A DNA stretch of 64,000 nt from assembly GCA_965217095.1 (NCBI GenBank), contig OZ244235.1, positions 4,836,001 to 4,900,000 on the forward strand. Reading direction: 5' to 3'. This DNA is from CAYNZV01 sp965217095. GTDB taxonomy: Bacteria > Latescibacterota > UBA2968 > UBA8231. Below are positions 8,297-16,785 of this stretch, one piece after another. Position numbers and translations under genes: made by a program. The notes beneath the pieces are model-generated. The model was not told the origin of the DNA and made no database searches. It saw only the letters and a program-made list of their open reading frames with translations. How positions within the stretch are numbered: the stretch's first letter is position 1; each line of letters starts with the position of its first letter.

Positions 8297-9706
8297 TCAG
8301 TCTCGCTCCCCGTCAAGGTGAGCAACGTCTTCAATTACCCGCATCGACTTCCACGCCCCCGATCTAAATCTGAAATAGAAAAAGATGCCTGCCGCGACGA
8401 TGTAGGCGCACATGAGTGTCCACAAGGTCCACACTCCCGCATCAAAGAGTGCGACCCCAACAACAGCGGGAATGAGCATCACCAACCAACTCAAGCCGAT
8501 TGAGCCCAACATCACATAGCGTGTATCACCGGCCCCCTTCAAGGCTGATGTAAACACGATGTACATGCCGTCGAAAACGCAGTACACGGCGACAAAGCGC
8601 AACAGTCCTTCAGCCAGGTATTGAGCCGCCACAAAATCCTCTCCCTGAGCACGCAAGCCGTACGGCATCAAGAACCAAGCAGGCACGCACAAGTACAGAA
8701 GAGCCATCGTGCCCATATACCCTAGGGCAAGGTGCATGCCAGACCACGTGCAGTATTCGGCCTTGTCTGGAAGATTCTCACCCAAGTGTTGTCCGACCAG
8801 GGTAGACACGGCGATGCCGCATCCAATCAGCGGCATAAATGCGAGGCTGTTGACGTTGAATGCCATGTTGGACGCCGCCAGTTCGACCGTGCCCAGCCGT
8901 CCCACTATGAGAATGAAGAACGAGAACGCCATGATATCGAGCATGAAGTTAACACCGCTTGGAACACCGAACTTCAGCATCCGGCAAAACAATTCCCCAT
9001 CGAATCTCCACTGGCTCAGAGTGCCGAATTCCACACGGTTTCGGCGTCGTAGGATCAGCAGTCCAAACAACAGCGCCGAGAACGCGGCAGACAGGTTGGT
9101 GGCCCAGGCCGCCCCACGGATGCCCATCTCGGGGAATCCCCAATGGCCGAAGATGAGGGCATAGTCGAGCCCAATATTTACGCCGGTAGCGGAGGCGTTT
9201 ACGATCAGGACCACCCATGTCTTGCCCTGACCGCTGTAAAAGCAGGACAGCACAGTTGCCAGGACAATGGGACCTGTTCCGAAACAAAGGATGCGAAAGT
9301 AGGCGACCTCCTCGGCGCGAATCGCGAGATCGTGGCCGATGAGGTCAAAGAGCGGGCGGGCGAGTGGGAGCAACCCGAGAGCGGCGATTCCTGCTCCCCA
9401 GGAGAGGTAGGTACCCTGCCAAATGGAGGCGCCGACGCGGCCGGGCCGTCGAGCTCCGACATACTGTGCGACAAAGACGTTTACGTATCCTGCAAGCCCC
9501 AAGAAGAAACTCACAAACACGAAGTTGGTTATCCCCGCTGGGAGGGCGGCGGCCATCGATTGAGTGGAATGCCACGCCAGGAATACACGGTCGACGAAAT
9601 GCTGAATGCTCCAGCTGGCGGTGCTGAGAATCAGTGGCAAAGCGAGGGCGAGGAAGTCTCGGTATCCTCCAACACTGCTCCACCGATGGCGAACCCTTGC
9701 AAGCAC
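8297..9706 (-). CDS. MATE family efflux transporter (NorM-like)
   Basis: Predicted cation-coupled multidrug/toxin exporter of the inner membrane. The 469-residue length and about 12 hydrophobic segments fit the family, arranged as two similar halves, with the start-type sequence FLALALPLILSTASWSIQHFVDRVFL and the second half FGVPSGVNFMLDIMAFSFFILIVG (split in description). Motifs such as ALPAGITNFVF and GAGDTRYVMLGSIGLSWL near the end of the transport domain are typical. The start is GTG 9706 with a GGTGGGG stretch about 10 bp upstream. It is co-transcribed with the DUF4416 gene. The substrate cannot be inferred; the surrounding glycan genes do not settle it. Confidence 0.88.
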   Translation of the reverse strand: MLARVRHRWSSVGGYRDFLALALPLILSTASWSIQHFVDRVFLAWHSTQSMAAALPAGITNFVFVSFFLGLAGYVNVFVAQYVGARRPGRVGASIWQGTYLSWGAGIAALGLLPLARPLFDLIGHDLAIRAEEVAYFRILCFGTGPIVLATVLSCFYSGQGKTWVVLIVNASATGVNIGLDYALIFGHWGFPEMGIRGAAWATNLSAAFSALLFGLLILRRRNRVEFGTLSQWRFDGELFCRMLKFGVPSGVNFMLDIMAFSFFILIVGRLGTVELAASNMAFNVNSLAFMPLIGCGIAVSTLVGQHLGENLPDKAEYCTWSGMHLALGYMGTMALLYLCVPAWFLMPYGLRAQGEDFVAAQYLAEGLLRFVAVYCVFDGMYIVFTSALKGAGDTRYVMLGSIGLSWLVMLIPAVVGVALFDAGVWTLWTLMCAYIVAAGIFFYFRFRSGAWKSMRVIEDVAHLDGERD

Positions 9707-9946
9707 TTTGACTATGGCCCCACCTCTGTTGCGAGTGGATTGACAACGGTAGAAGCATGTCGATGGCGAAGAGCCTTAAGACCGTCGAGACGAGGAAAAC
9801 CTCGGCACCGTCTGCCCGAAGGTGTTTGGCGATGCGATCGCTGCTGCTGCTTGCGATGACAATCGGGTTGCGCCCATTGATCCGAGCATCGGATGATTTA
9901 ATATTAGCGACCGGCGGCCCCGAACAACCCTCCATTAAAAGAAAGC
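9707..9946. other. Intergenic region between divergent MATE and methyltransferase genes
   Basis: About 240 bp separates the divergent starts and must contain both promoters. An AT-rich patch at about 9896-9910 (ATTTAATATTAG) is a candidate site, but I cannot define -35/-10 pairs with confidence. Open frames on both strands here lack recognisable sequence. Confidence 0.4.
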
Positions 9947-10582
9947 ATGTCAAAGAAAACCAAAAGCCCCAAGAAAACGCAAAGAAAAGCGTTCGGTATC
10001 ACCGTCCTTAAAGCAGCGGACAAGCGAATCCGAGGTCTAAAAAACGAATACGAGCCGTTCGTTCACGGCGGCAAGTTTTGGAACTCCAGCTGGCTGATCA
10101 TGGACTTCCTCAAACGCCAGGGTCTTCCGCAGGACAGCCGGGTGATCGAGGTAGGATGTGGGTGGGGTTTGGCTTCCATCTACTGTGCCAAGAAATACGA
10201 GGCAAGGGTGACCGGCGTAGATATGGATTCGGCCGTATTCCCCTATCTCAAGCTGCACGCGGAAGTCAACGATGTACGGGTCAAAACCGAGCGCATGAAA
10301 TTTCAGGATCTACGGAAGAAGATGTTGTCCAGATTCGATCTCATGATCGGTGCGGACGTATGCTTCTGGGACGAGCTGGTGGATCCTGTGTACAAACTGA
10401 TTCGACGTGCCGTCAAAGCCGAGGTGCAACAAATCATCATCGCCGATCCGGGACGCCCGCCGTTCTTGGAGGTTTGCGATCGCTGTTGCGACAAGCTTGG
10501 AGGGGTAACGAAGGACTGGGAACTTTCAGGAGACGTGCGAGCCAGCGGAACCCTCTTGATCGTGGGTTCTCTACCGTACTGA
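9947..10582 (+). CDS. Class I SAM-dependent methyltransferase
   Basis: A 211-residue protein with a lysine-rich N-terminus (MSKKTKSPKKTQRKAFG), then the SAM-binding motif VIEVGCGWGLAS (66-77), the acidic end of strand two (VTGVDMDSAV) and the motif-IV-like FDLMIGADVCFWDEL. The ADV.FW pattern recalls the nicotinamide N-methyltransferase/METTL (Methyltransf_16) group, which methylates lysines or small molecules. The target is unknown. It stands alone on the plus strand between the MATE gene and the convergent D-2-hydroxyacid dehydrogenase gene. Confidence 0.8.
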   Translation: MSKKTKSPKKTQRKAFGITVLKAADKRIRGLKNEYEPFVHGGKFWNSSWLIMDFLKRQGLPQDSRVIEVGCGWGLASIYCAKKYEARVTGVDMDSAVFPYLKLHAEVNDVRVKTERMKFQDLRKKMLSRFDLMIGADVCFWDELVDPVYKLIRRAVKAEVQQIIIADPGRPPFLEVCDRCCDKLGGVTKDWELSGDVRASGTLLIVGSLPY

Positions 10583-10598
10583 ATACGGCCCACCCAAC

Positions 10599-11561
10599 TT
10601 AGAATCGGTTCGCCTTGTCGACGATGTTCACCAAGGTTTCGCCCTTCACGAGGTTCTTGCAGTTTTCGATCAACAGTGCGAGACGGCGTTGGTCGATATC
10701 CCGGCCGGTTCCCGCCACGTGTGGGGTCATCAGGAAATTTGGCGCTTTCCACAGCGGATGATGGCTCGGAAGAGGTTCTTCCCCGAAGACGTCAAGCGCC
10801 GCGCCACCAATAATGCCTTCGTCCAACGCAACTGTTAGGTCTTGCAAGTTAACGCTGCTCCCGCGACCAATGTTGACAAAGATAGCTGAACGTTTCATCA
10901 GCTTGAAACGCGCAAGGTCGAAGAGCCCTTCGGTTGCGGGGGTCTGAGGTGCGGTCATGATAACGAAGTCGGCTTGAGGCAAATGGTCGTTTAATCCCTC
11001 GGGACGAACGAGCTCGTCCACGCCATCCGGTGCCTCGGGGACTCTCGGGTCGACGCCGGTCACCGTCATTCCGAAATGCCGGCAGTGCGCTGCCGTGGCC
11101 CCTCCGATGCCGCCGACGCCTATGATCAGAGCTCGAGCTTCGGAAAGATTGGCCAGCTTTCCTTTTTCAACCTGGGGAGCCCAATGCCCGCGAAACTGCT
11201 CCGAAAGATAGACGTGTAGCCCTCTTGAAAACGCCAAAACGAACGACATGATGTGTTCGCTAATGCAGTCGTTGAATATTCCCCTCATATTGGTTACGAT
11301 CACCGGGCTAGATACCAACTCGGCGAAATAGAATTCGGGGGAAGGTCCCGCTTGCGGGCAGGCGAGCCATTTCAACCGACCGGCGGATTCGAGGAGTTCG
11401 GTATCCATCACACCGAATGCTCCCGTGGCGGTCGGCAGCGCATCGAGCGCCTCCTGACGTGTTTCACATACCTTAATCTCGAGTTCTGAAACCGCTTCGC
11501 TTATCGCTGCGGACCAAATCCGTTCTCGCCCGGTTGCTGGCGGTAGAAATACGAATCTCAA
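10599..11561 (-). CDS. D-2-hydroxyacid dehydrogenase (NAD-dependent)
   Basis: NAD(P)-dependent oxidoreductase of the D-isomer-specific 2-hydroxyacid dehydrogenase family. I start it at TTG 11561 (MRFVFLPPATGRER, 320 residues), because AAGGAG stands about 11 bp upstream; the frame is open further upstream to 11774, but that part overlaps the promoter region of the divergent gene and looks non-coding. Cofactor motif GVGGIGG (148-154), catalytic Arg233 (NIGRGSS), Glu262 (FGEEPL) and His281 (TPHVAGTG) are all present. Substrate could be hydroxypyruvate, glyoxylate or another 2-keto acid. It diverges from a GT39 gene with about 100 bp between the starts. Confidence 0.85.
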   Translation of the reverse strand: MRFVFLPPATGRERIWSAAISEAVSELEIKVCETRQEALDALPTATGAFGVMDTELLESAGRLKWLACPQAGPSPEFYFAELVSSPVIVTNMRGIFNDCISEHIMSFVLAFSRGLHVYLSEQFRGHWAPQVEKGKLANLSEARALIIGVGGIGGATAAHCRHFGMTVTGVDPRVPEAPDGVDELVRPEGLNDHLPQADFVIMTAPQTPATEGLFDLARFKLMKRSAIFVNIGRGSSVNLQDLTVALDEGIIGGAALDVFGEEPLPSHHPLWKAPNFLMTPHVAGTGRDIDQRRLALLIENCKNLVKGETLVNIVDKANRF

Positions 11562-11661
11562 AATTCGACGAGCTCCTTTCGTCAGTTGCCAGTGATCACG
11601 CAATATAGGTTTCCCGACGCATCGCAACAATTTGGGTTCGCCGGTTCCTATTCGAGAGATC

Positions 11662-13719
11662 GTGCCCACTAATCGATTCGCAGCCACATTGATCCTCGCT
11701 CTATGTATAGCCGCAGTTCTGCGATTTGCTGCATTGCTATCGGGGACACCGGCCCACCATCCCGACGAGTTCAATCTCGTCTATTGGCCGCTCTACTTTT
11801 TTAGTGGTAACCTGAATCCACAGCACACCGTTACGGCATTCTACCCCGCTCTGCAGTATTATCTTCTGGGACTTCTCTACGCCGCCTATTTCGTATTGCT
11901 CAATCTCCGGGGAGTGCCGTGGACAATCGACGAGCATGTTGCCCACGGATTTTTCTGGGGCGCAGACGACCTACTTGGGCTCGCACGATGGACGAGCGCC
12001 GTTTTCGGTGTAGGCACGGTATTGGTTACCGCCCTGGTCGCCAAGGAACTGTATGGTCGCACGGCCGCCGCGGTCGCCGGCATGTTGATGGCGCTCTGTG
12101 CGATCCACGTCCGACAGAGTCCCCTGGCAGCGGTAGACGTTCCCATGACCTTCTGGTTCGTGGCTGCGATGTGGGCCAGCGTCAGGTTGCTCCACAATGG
12201 CGGCAAGAGCATCTACCTCCTTGCTGGGGGTCTGGTCGGTCTGGCAACCGCGACAAAATATCCCGGCGCCCTCGCAGCCGCAGGCGTTTTTGCCGCCCAT
12301 GTAATGACGCGACGCAGATGGGCCGATCGCCACATATTGCTGTCCGTTCTTGCTGCGCTCGGCATGTTCTTCCTCACCTCCCCCTTCACGATCCTTGACT
12401 ACGGTGTGTTTCTCGAACATTTCCAGCGGGAATATGCGCACTTGCGCGGGGGACATGGACAGGATCTTGGACTGGGTTGGTGGTATCACTTGAAGGTTAG
12501 CACCCGGTACGCATTCGGATGGTTGGGCCTTCTTATATTTGGGGTTGTGGTCGTCGGTGCCGTTCGGCGCCGGCAGCCATCGTGGGTTCTCCTGGCCGCC
12601 TTCGCCGTCTACTACCTGGTCATGGGATCCGGTCAGGCGGTGTTTGTGCGTTACGCGTTGCCGCTGTTCGCATTGCAGGCGGTGCTTGTATCGGGTTGGC
12701 TGGGAAGTATCGGCAGCCGGCGCTGGCAACTAGCTGCCATTCTTCTGACGCTCGCCGAGCCAGCGTACGCTTCGACCAGGGTCTCTCAGCTGTTGAGTGC
12801 GACGGATACCCGACTGCAGGCGAGTGTTTGGTTGGATCAGCATGCGCCTTCAGGCACAGCCTGTTGCAACTTTGGTGGATGGGCCGGGGATCCTGCGCCT
12901 GTCACCGTGCAAGACCTATGGTGGAAGATCCGCCATTTTGAACGCGGATTCGGACGCCGGCAACTGGACGAAATGGTTCCCTTTCTTGTCCACACACTTG
13001 ATCGACCCGTCTTCAACTTTGTCGTCGGGCACAATGAACTGCAAGACGCACACGGCGACATGAGCGTGGTGGACAGATTGCGTTGCGAGTACGTTCTGCT
13101 ACATCGACATCCCCTGGTGTATTCGTTTGTCGATTCAAGCTTTGCGGAGCAGCTCAAGTCCGGCGCGTATCGAGTAGCTCGTTTCGAACCCTCAGGTCTG
13201 CGCCGATCGAGGCCGACTTACGATCCAATCGACGCATACTACGTTCCGATCGGCCATTTTGGAGCTCTGCGTCAGCCCGGTCCCGACATCGAAATATGGA
13301 GAACTAGCGCCGTCGATTTTCCGTCTGGTGGCGATTCAGCGGCGCGCTCATTCGCTCGAGCCTACGCCAGCGCGGGGGCCATTAGCTTGCAACAGGACGA
13401 TCCGGCCGACGCCTTGGAACTCGCCCTACGCGGCTTTTCCTTGGACAAGACCTACGCGGGTAACTACATGGTATCGGCGCACGCGTATCGAGCGTACGGA
13501 CAACTCGACCGTGCCCGACAGCTCTTTGAGAAGGCGCTTGCTATTGTTCCAGATGACCTGCACACGTGGCTGGATCTGGGCAACCTTCATATAGCTATGA
13601 ACAGTCCGCATCTGGCTGTCGAATGTTTTGAACGAATCCTGTCGGCAAACCCGAATCACCCGGATCGACGGCAATTGCGGCACTTTATCCAGCGGCAGGA
13701 GGCCAGCTTACCTCACTAG
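11662..13719 (+). CDS. GT39/ArnT-type membrane glycosyltransferase with C-terminal TPR repeats (paralog A)
   Basis: Predicted polyprenyl-phosphate-sugar dependent glycosyltransferase of the GT-C fold. The start is taken as GTG 11662 (MPTNRFAATLILALCIAA, 685 residues); a TTG at 11632 is possible. The first loop after the first membrane helix holds the HPDEF motif with acidic residues typical of PMT/ArnT active sites. About ten further hydrophobic segments follow, then a periplasmic region (about 390-560) and at least two TPR units (about 575-685: SLQQDDPADALELALRGFSL, QLDRARQLFEKALAIVPDD, SPHLAVECFERILSANPNH). Two relatives with the same GT39-TPR layout lie at 18301 and 22340. It converges with the isochorismatase gene, overlapping by 12 bp. 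Confidence 0.8.
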   Translation: MPTNRFAATLILALCIAAVLRFAALLSGTPAHHPDEFNLVYWPLYFFSGNLNPQHTVTAFYPALQYYLLGLLYAAYFVLLNLRGVPWTIDEHVAHGFFWGADDLLGLARWTSAVFGVGTVLVTALVAKELYGRTAAAVAGMLMALCAIHVRQSPLAAVDVPMTFWFVAAMWASVRLLHNGGKSIYLLAGGLVGLATATKYPGALAAAGVFAAHVMTRRRWADRHILLSVLAALGMFFLTSPFTILDYGVFLEHFQREYAHLRGGHGQDLGLGWWYHLKVSTRYAFGWLGLLIFGVVVVGAVRRRQPSWVLLAAFAVYYLVMGSGQAVFVRYALPLFALQAVLVSGWLGSIGSRRWQLAAILLTLAEPAYASTRVSQLLSATDTRLQASVWLDQHAPSGTACCNFGGWAGDPAPVTVQDLWWKIRHFERGFGRRQLDEMVPFLVHTLDRPVFNFVVGHNELQDAHGDMSVVDRLRCEYVLLHRHPLVYSFVDSSFAEQLKSGAYRVARFEPSGLRRSRPTYDPIDAYYVPIGHFGALRQPGPDIEIWRTSAVDFPSGGDSAARSFARAYASAGAISLQQDDPADALELALRGFSLDKTYAGNYMVSAHAYRAYGQLDRARQLFEKALAIVPDDLHTWLDLGNLHIAMNSPHLAVECFERILSANPNHPDRRQLRHFIQRQEASLPH

Positions 13720-14247
13720 CTTGGAAATCTCCTTGAACTCAGGTCTATCGGCCCGCCCCAGCAACTCGAACAGCGCCATTTCGACGGAAGTGATCTCAGC
13801 GCCGGCACCCTCCATCCTGTTGAGTCCAACCTTTTTGTTCTCCTGCGTGCGCGAGGAAACGGCGTCGCCAACGACCTCTACGTGATACCCACTTTCCAAC
13901 AAATGCATCGCGGTTTGATACACGCATACGTGTGTCTCGAGCCCCACGAGCAGAACCTGCCGGCGACCCGTGGACTCGAGCGCCTCCTCAAACTCCTGCA
14001 GGCCGCATGCGCTGAAGCAATTCTTCAGCTGCGGTTCGAATCCGTCCAGGAGCTCTTGCAATTCGGAGATGGTGCTGCCTAAGCCCTGCGGATACTGTTC
14101 CACCCAAAGTACTGGCAGGTCGAGCATCCTCGCTCCACGAACCACGGTCTGTAGGTTGGCCACAAGTGAGGTTCTCTCGGCCATTGCGGCTACGAGCTTT
14201 TCTTGCACGTCGACAATCGCGAGAGCGGTGTTACTCTGGGTCAACAT
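13708..14247 (-). CDS. Isochorismatase-family cysteine hydrolase (ISOC/YcaC-like)
   Basis: A 179-residue single-domain hydrolase. The Asp-Lys-Cys triad of the family is seen: Asp13 (LAIVDVQEKL), Lys75 (PQLKNCFS) and Cys108 (ETHVCVYQTA). The overall pattern resembles the ISOC1/ISOC2/YcaC branch, whose substrates are mostly unknown, more than true isochorismatase. It is the last gene of a minus-strand run GH88-epimerase-methyltransferase-GT2-hydrolase, starting 3 bp after the GT2 stop, so it is probably co-expressed. Its link to glycan work is unclear. Confidence 0.85.
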   Translation of the reverse strand: MLTQSNTALAIVDVQEKLVAAMAERTSLVANLQTVVRGARMLDLPVLWVEQYPQGLGSTISELQELLDGFEPQLKNCFSACGLQEFEEALESTGRRQVLLVGLETHVCVYQTAMHLLESGYHVEVVGDAVSSRTQENKKVGLNRMEGAGAEITSVEMALFELLGRADRPEFKEISKLVR

Positions 14248-14250
14248 GGA

Positions 14251-14961
14251 TCAAATGCCTGAGTATCTGTTGAAGAGGTCACGCACACGAATGCGAAGCA
14301 TGTCGAACGGATCCCTCAGTATGCACTTCCAAACGGAGATCGTTGATCCGGGGGCATTTCTCCAATGCACCGGAGCAAAGAATATCTTCAAGCCGAATTT
14401 ATGGGCCAGGTAAAAGATCTCCACGTCGATGGTCCCCCTTTGATTGCGGCAGTTGGAAAAAATGAGCTGGGCTGCCTCGCGCGTAAAGGCTTTGAACCCG
14501 CACTGACTGTCCACAACGGCCTTCTTGAATACGAAAAGGTGGGCGAAAATGAGAAACGTCAGCCCCATGATGCGCTGGGCACGACTCTCGCCATCCTGAT
14601 AGGTGCGAACCCCGACAACCAAATCGTGTCCGTTCCTAAGGCCCTGGATAAACGCTTCGACCTCCTCGATTCTGGTCGAGTGGTCTGCATCCATGAACAA
14701 GATGCAGTCCCCCTTGGAGTCGAGACAACCCGCTTTTACGGCCGCCCCTTTCCCCATGTTGCGCGGCAACTGCAGCAGCCTCACCGCGGGATGGGGATTG
14801 GAAGTGACGAGCTCGGCCGTGCCATCGGTGCTTCCGTCGTCTACTACTACAAGCTCGAAGGGGAAATCTGACCGGGAGAGGTATTCCAGCACGTCCCGAA
14901 GGGTTGCCTCGATTCGATGACTTTCGTTATAGGCCGGAATTACGACTGACAGCAAGGCCAT
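14251..14961 (-). CDS. Family 2 glycosyltransferase, dolichyl-phosphate glucosyltransferase/DPM-like
   Basis: Predicted to move a sugar from a nucleotide sugar onto a polyprenyl phosphate at the inner face of the membrane. The 236-residue protein has the GT-A features LSVVIPAYNESHRI, VVVDDGSTDGTAEL and the metal-binding LFMDADHSTRIEE, followed by QCGFKAFTR and the ALG5-type FDVEIF-like motif (TIDVEIFYLAHKFGL). A polyprenyl-phosphate sugar is exactly the donor a GT39 enzyme needs, and three GT39-type genes are in this block, so it may supply them. It starts 2 bp after the methyltransferase gene. Confidence 0.87.
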   Translation of the reverse strand: MALLSVVIPAYNESHRIEATLRDVLEYLSRSDFPFELVVVDDGSTDGTAELVTSNPHPAVRLLQLPRNMGKGAAVKAGCLDSKGDCILFMDADHSTRIEEVEAFIQGLRNGHDLVVGVRTYQDGESRAQRIMGLTFLIFAHLFVFKKAVVDSQCGFKAFTREAAQLIFSNCRNQRGTIDVEIFYLAHKFGLKIFFAPVHWRNAPGSTISVWKCILRDPFDMLRIRVRDLFNRYSGI

Positions 14962-14963
14962 TC

Positions 14964-15557
14964 CTAGACCTTAACACCCCGTAGATAGAAGAAAAAGAGG
15001 CCGCGCTCAAATTTTTCGATGCGAACGCCGGTACGTCTTAGCAACTCAAAGATATCTGCCCAGTTGCGCAGCCACCAACTGATGCAATCCTGCTCCTCGC
15101 GGAGTTGGGTGCCAAAACACCTGACGGATGCGGGATAGACCGGGATGGGTAGCTGACAGAGCCAGAAAATCAACCGCAGGTAGAACGTGTCGAAGTGATC
15201 GATGAGGAATAACCGGCCATTTTCCTTCAATACTCTCCTCGTTTCCTCGAAGAGAAGCTCTAGATTCGACATGGTGCGGAAGTGGTGAAGGGAATGGGTA
15301 CAGATCACTCGGTCGAACGTGGCCGACGCGAAAGGCAACAGGGTGCCGGAGGCAACGATTCTGGAAAAGTGTTGCGTCGATTGCGTGGAGCGAAACAGAT
15401 CGAGTCCGTAGAGTCCTCTTGCCCCGGATGCGGACATGAGATCCAGCGCCTCGCCGGAACCGCACGCGATATCCAGAGTTTTAAGCCCGGCAGTGTCGCC
15501 AAGCAAACCTAGACGTCGCAACTTTTTCCGATAGGTGCGCAGCCGGCGTCCCACCAA
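14964..15557 (-). CDS. Class I SAM-dependent methyltransferase (UbiE/Methyltransf_11 type)
   Basis: A SAM-binding fold is visible in LKTLDIACGSGEALDL, LYGLDLF, FDRVICTHSLHHF and the post-motif LLFEETRRVLKENGRLFLID. From the TTG at 15557 it has 197 residues. No ATG or GTG gives a full N-terminus: the frame stays open upstream to about 15675 and reads plausibly (PETEPWLGAYHSKALVGRR), with a CTG at 15635 preceded by GAGAGG at a fitting distance. The true start is therefore uncertain and may be a CTG. It sits between the broken epimerase gene and the GT2 gene in one run. Confidence 0.72.
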   Translation of the reverse strand: MVGRRLRTYRKKLRRLGLLGDTAGLKTLDIACGSGEALDLMSASGARGLYGLDLFRSTQSTQHFSRIVASGTLLPFASATFDRVICTHSLHHFRTMSNLELLFEETRRVLKENGRLFLIDHFDTFYLRLIFWLCQLPIPVYPASVRCFGTQLREEQDCISWWLRNWADIFELLRRTGVRIEKFERGLFFFYLRGVKV

Positions 15558-15671
15558 TGCCTTGCTGTGGTAAGCTCCGAGCCAGGGCTCGGTCTCCGGC
15601 TGCTGAGATCTTGGGTGATGGTTATGGTCGGTCAGGGGACGCCCTCTCGATACTGGCCGGATAAGATGGTG

Positions 15672-16779
15672 TTACAACCATGCCACTTCTTTGGCCCACT
15701 GGACCGCTTGGATCATCCCTCGCGACAGATCTGTGATTGGACGGTAGCCCAGCACCTCTTTCGCCCGTTCGATGCTACATCCCATGTGACGGGAGGCTTC
15801 GCCGGCCAGGTGCAGATCCATCGCATAAAGATCCAGCCGCGCCAAAAGCTCGTCGAGAGCTCGGCATGTGACGGGAGGCTTCGCCGGCCAGGTGCAGATC
15901 CATCGCATAAAGATCCAGCCGCGCCAAAAGCTCGTCGAGAAAAGCGCATGCTGTGGCCACAAACAAAGGGTATCGACGCGGCCGGACAACAACTCCTTGC
16001 GCCTTGGCAATCTCATCGAATACCTCCCACCAACGATAGATGGGGTCATCGGCGACGAAACAGGTGTTTCCCGCTCCACCTGGAATCGTCAACGCGAGTC
16101 CAACACATTGTACCAGATTGTCGATATACACGGCGCTCACCGCATTCTGCCCATCGCCAAACGTGGGTGGTCGCCCATCTCTCGCGGCCCGAAAGGCTCG
16201 AAGCTGGCGGCGGGGAAACCGCGGACCGTACACGGTTGCAGGTCTGAGCACAACCGCTTCCGTTTCCGTTCCCTCAATCGTCGTCCATACGGCCCGTTCG
16301 CCTCCCAACTTGCTCTTTCCGTAGTGACTCTCCGGGTTGGGCGGGTCGCTTTCGCACATGCGGTCGGATGCACTGTGGCCAAACCCGGCTGCGGCATTGC
16401 TACTTATATAAACCAGCCGCCGAACTCCGGTTTTCGTTGCAACGCGTGCTAGGTTCTCTGTGGCATCTCTATTGATTGCATAGAGTTCGGAAATCCTCGC
16501 CGGGTGGATTATGCCGGCCGCATGCAGCACCAGATCCGGATTCGCGCTGAACGCGCGCGCCACCGCGCTTTCATCGCGTACCTCGGCAACGTGTACCTCG
16601 GTCACTCTACCAGGTAGCTCGCCCTGTGCAATCTGGTGGTTGGGGGCGACCATCGCATGCCAACGATAATCGCGCAGGGAACCTTGCCAGAACGGATCGT
16701 CCGCTGAGTCCAAACGTTGCAAAAAACGATTCGTCAACCAACCCGGAAACCCCGTCAGCAGCCCTATTTTATGTGCCAT
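15672..16779 (-). pseudogene. NAD-dependent sugar epimerase/dehydratase, frameshifted by an 82-bp tandem duplication
   Basis: An extended SDR protein starting at ATG 16779 (MAHKIGLLTGFPGW, a variant nucleotide-binding glycine motif) with the catalytic YGKSK and the usual order of epimerase motifs. Near its end, 82 bp are present twice in tandem (15783-15864 and 15865-about 15940). Because 82 is not a multiple of three, translation leaves the frame and stops at 15775 after 334 residues. Removing one repeat unit restores a frame that runs through LDELLARLDLYAMDLHLAGE into GCSIERAKEVLGYRPITDLS and ends at 15672 with a normal family C-terminus. Whether this is a real decay event, a reversible switch or an assembly error cannot be told here. 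Confidence 0.85.
15783..15940. repeat. 82-bp direct tandem duplication
   Basis: Two adjacent copies begin at 15783 and 15865 with CATGTGACGGGAGGCTTCGC and stay identical for about 76 bp, ending in AAAAGCTCGTCGAGA; the last few bases of each unit differ (GCTCGG against AAAGCG). The unit lies fully within the epimerase gene and causes its frameshift. Confidence 0.95.
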
Positions 16780-16785
16780 GTCGAA

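Noticed and set aside
9707..9960. Open minus-strand frame upstream of the MATE gene (peptides such as NPIVIASSSSDRIAKHL)
   Set aside because: No start with a ribosome-binding site, it overlaps the MATE gene and the methyltransferase start, and I recognise no family; treated as a promoter region.
14028..14046. tRNA T-loop-like string GGTTCGAATCC
   Set aside because: It lies within the isochorismatase coding sequence and no acceptor stem, D-arm or anticodon arm can be formed around it.
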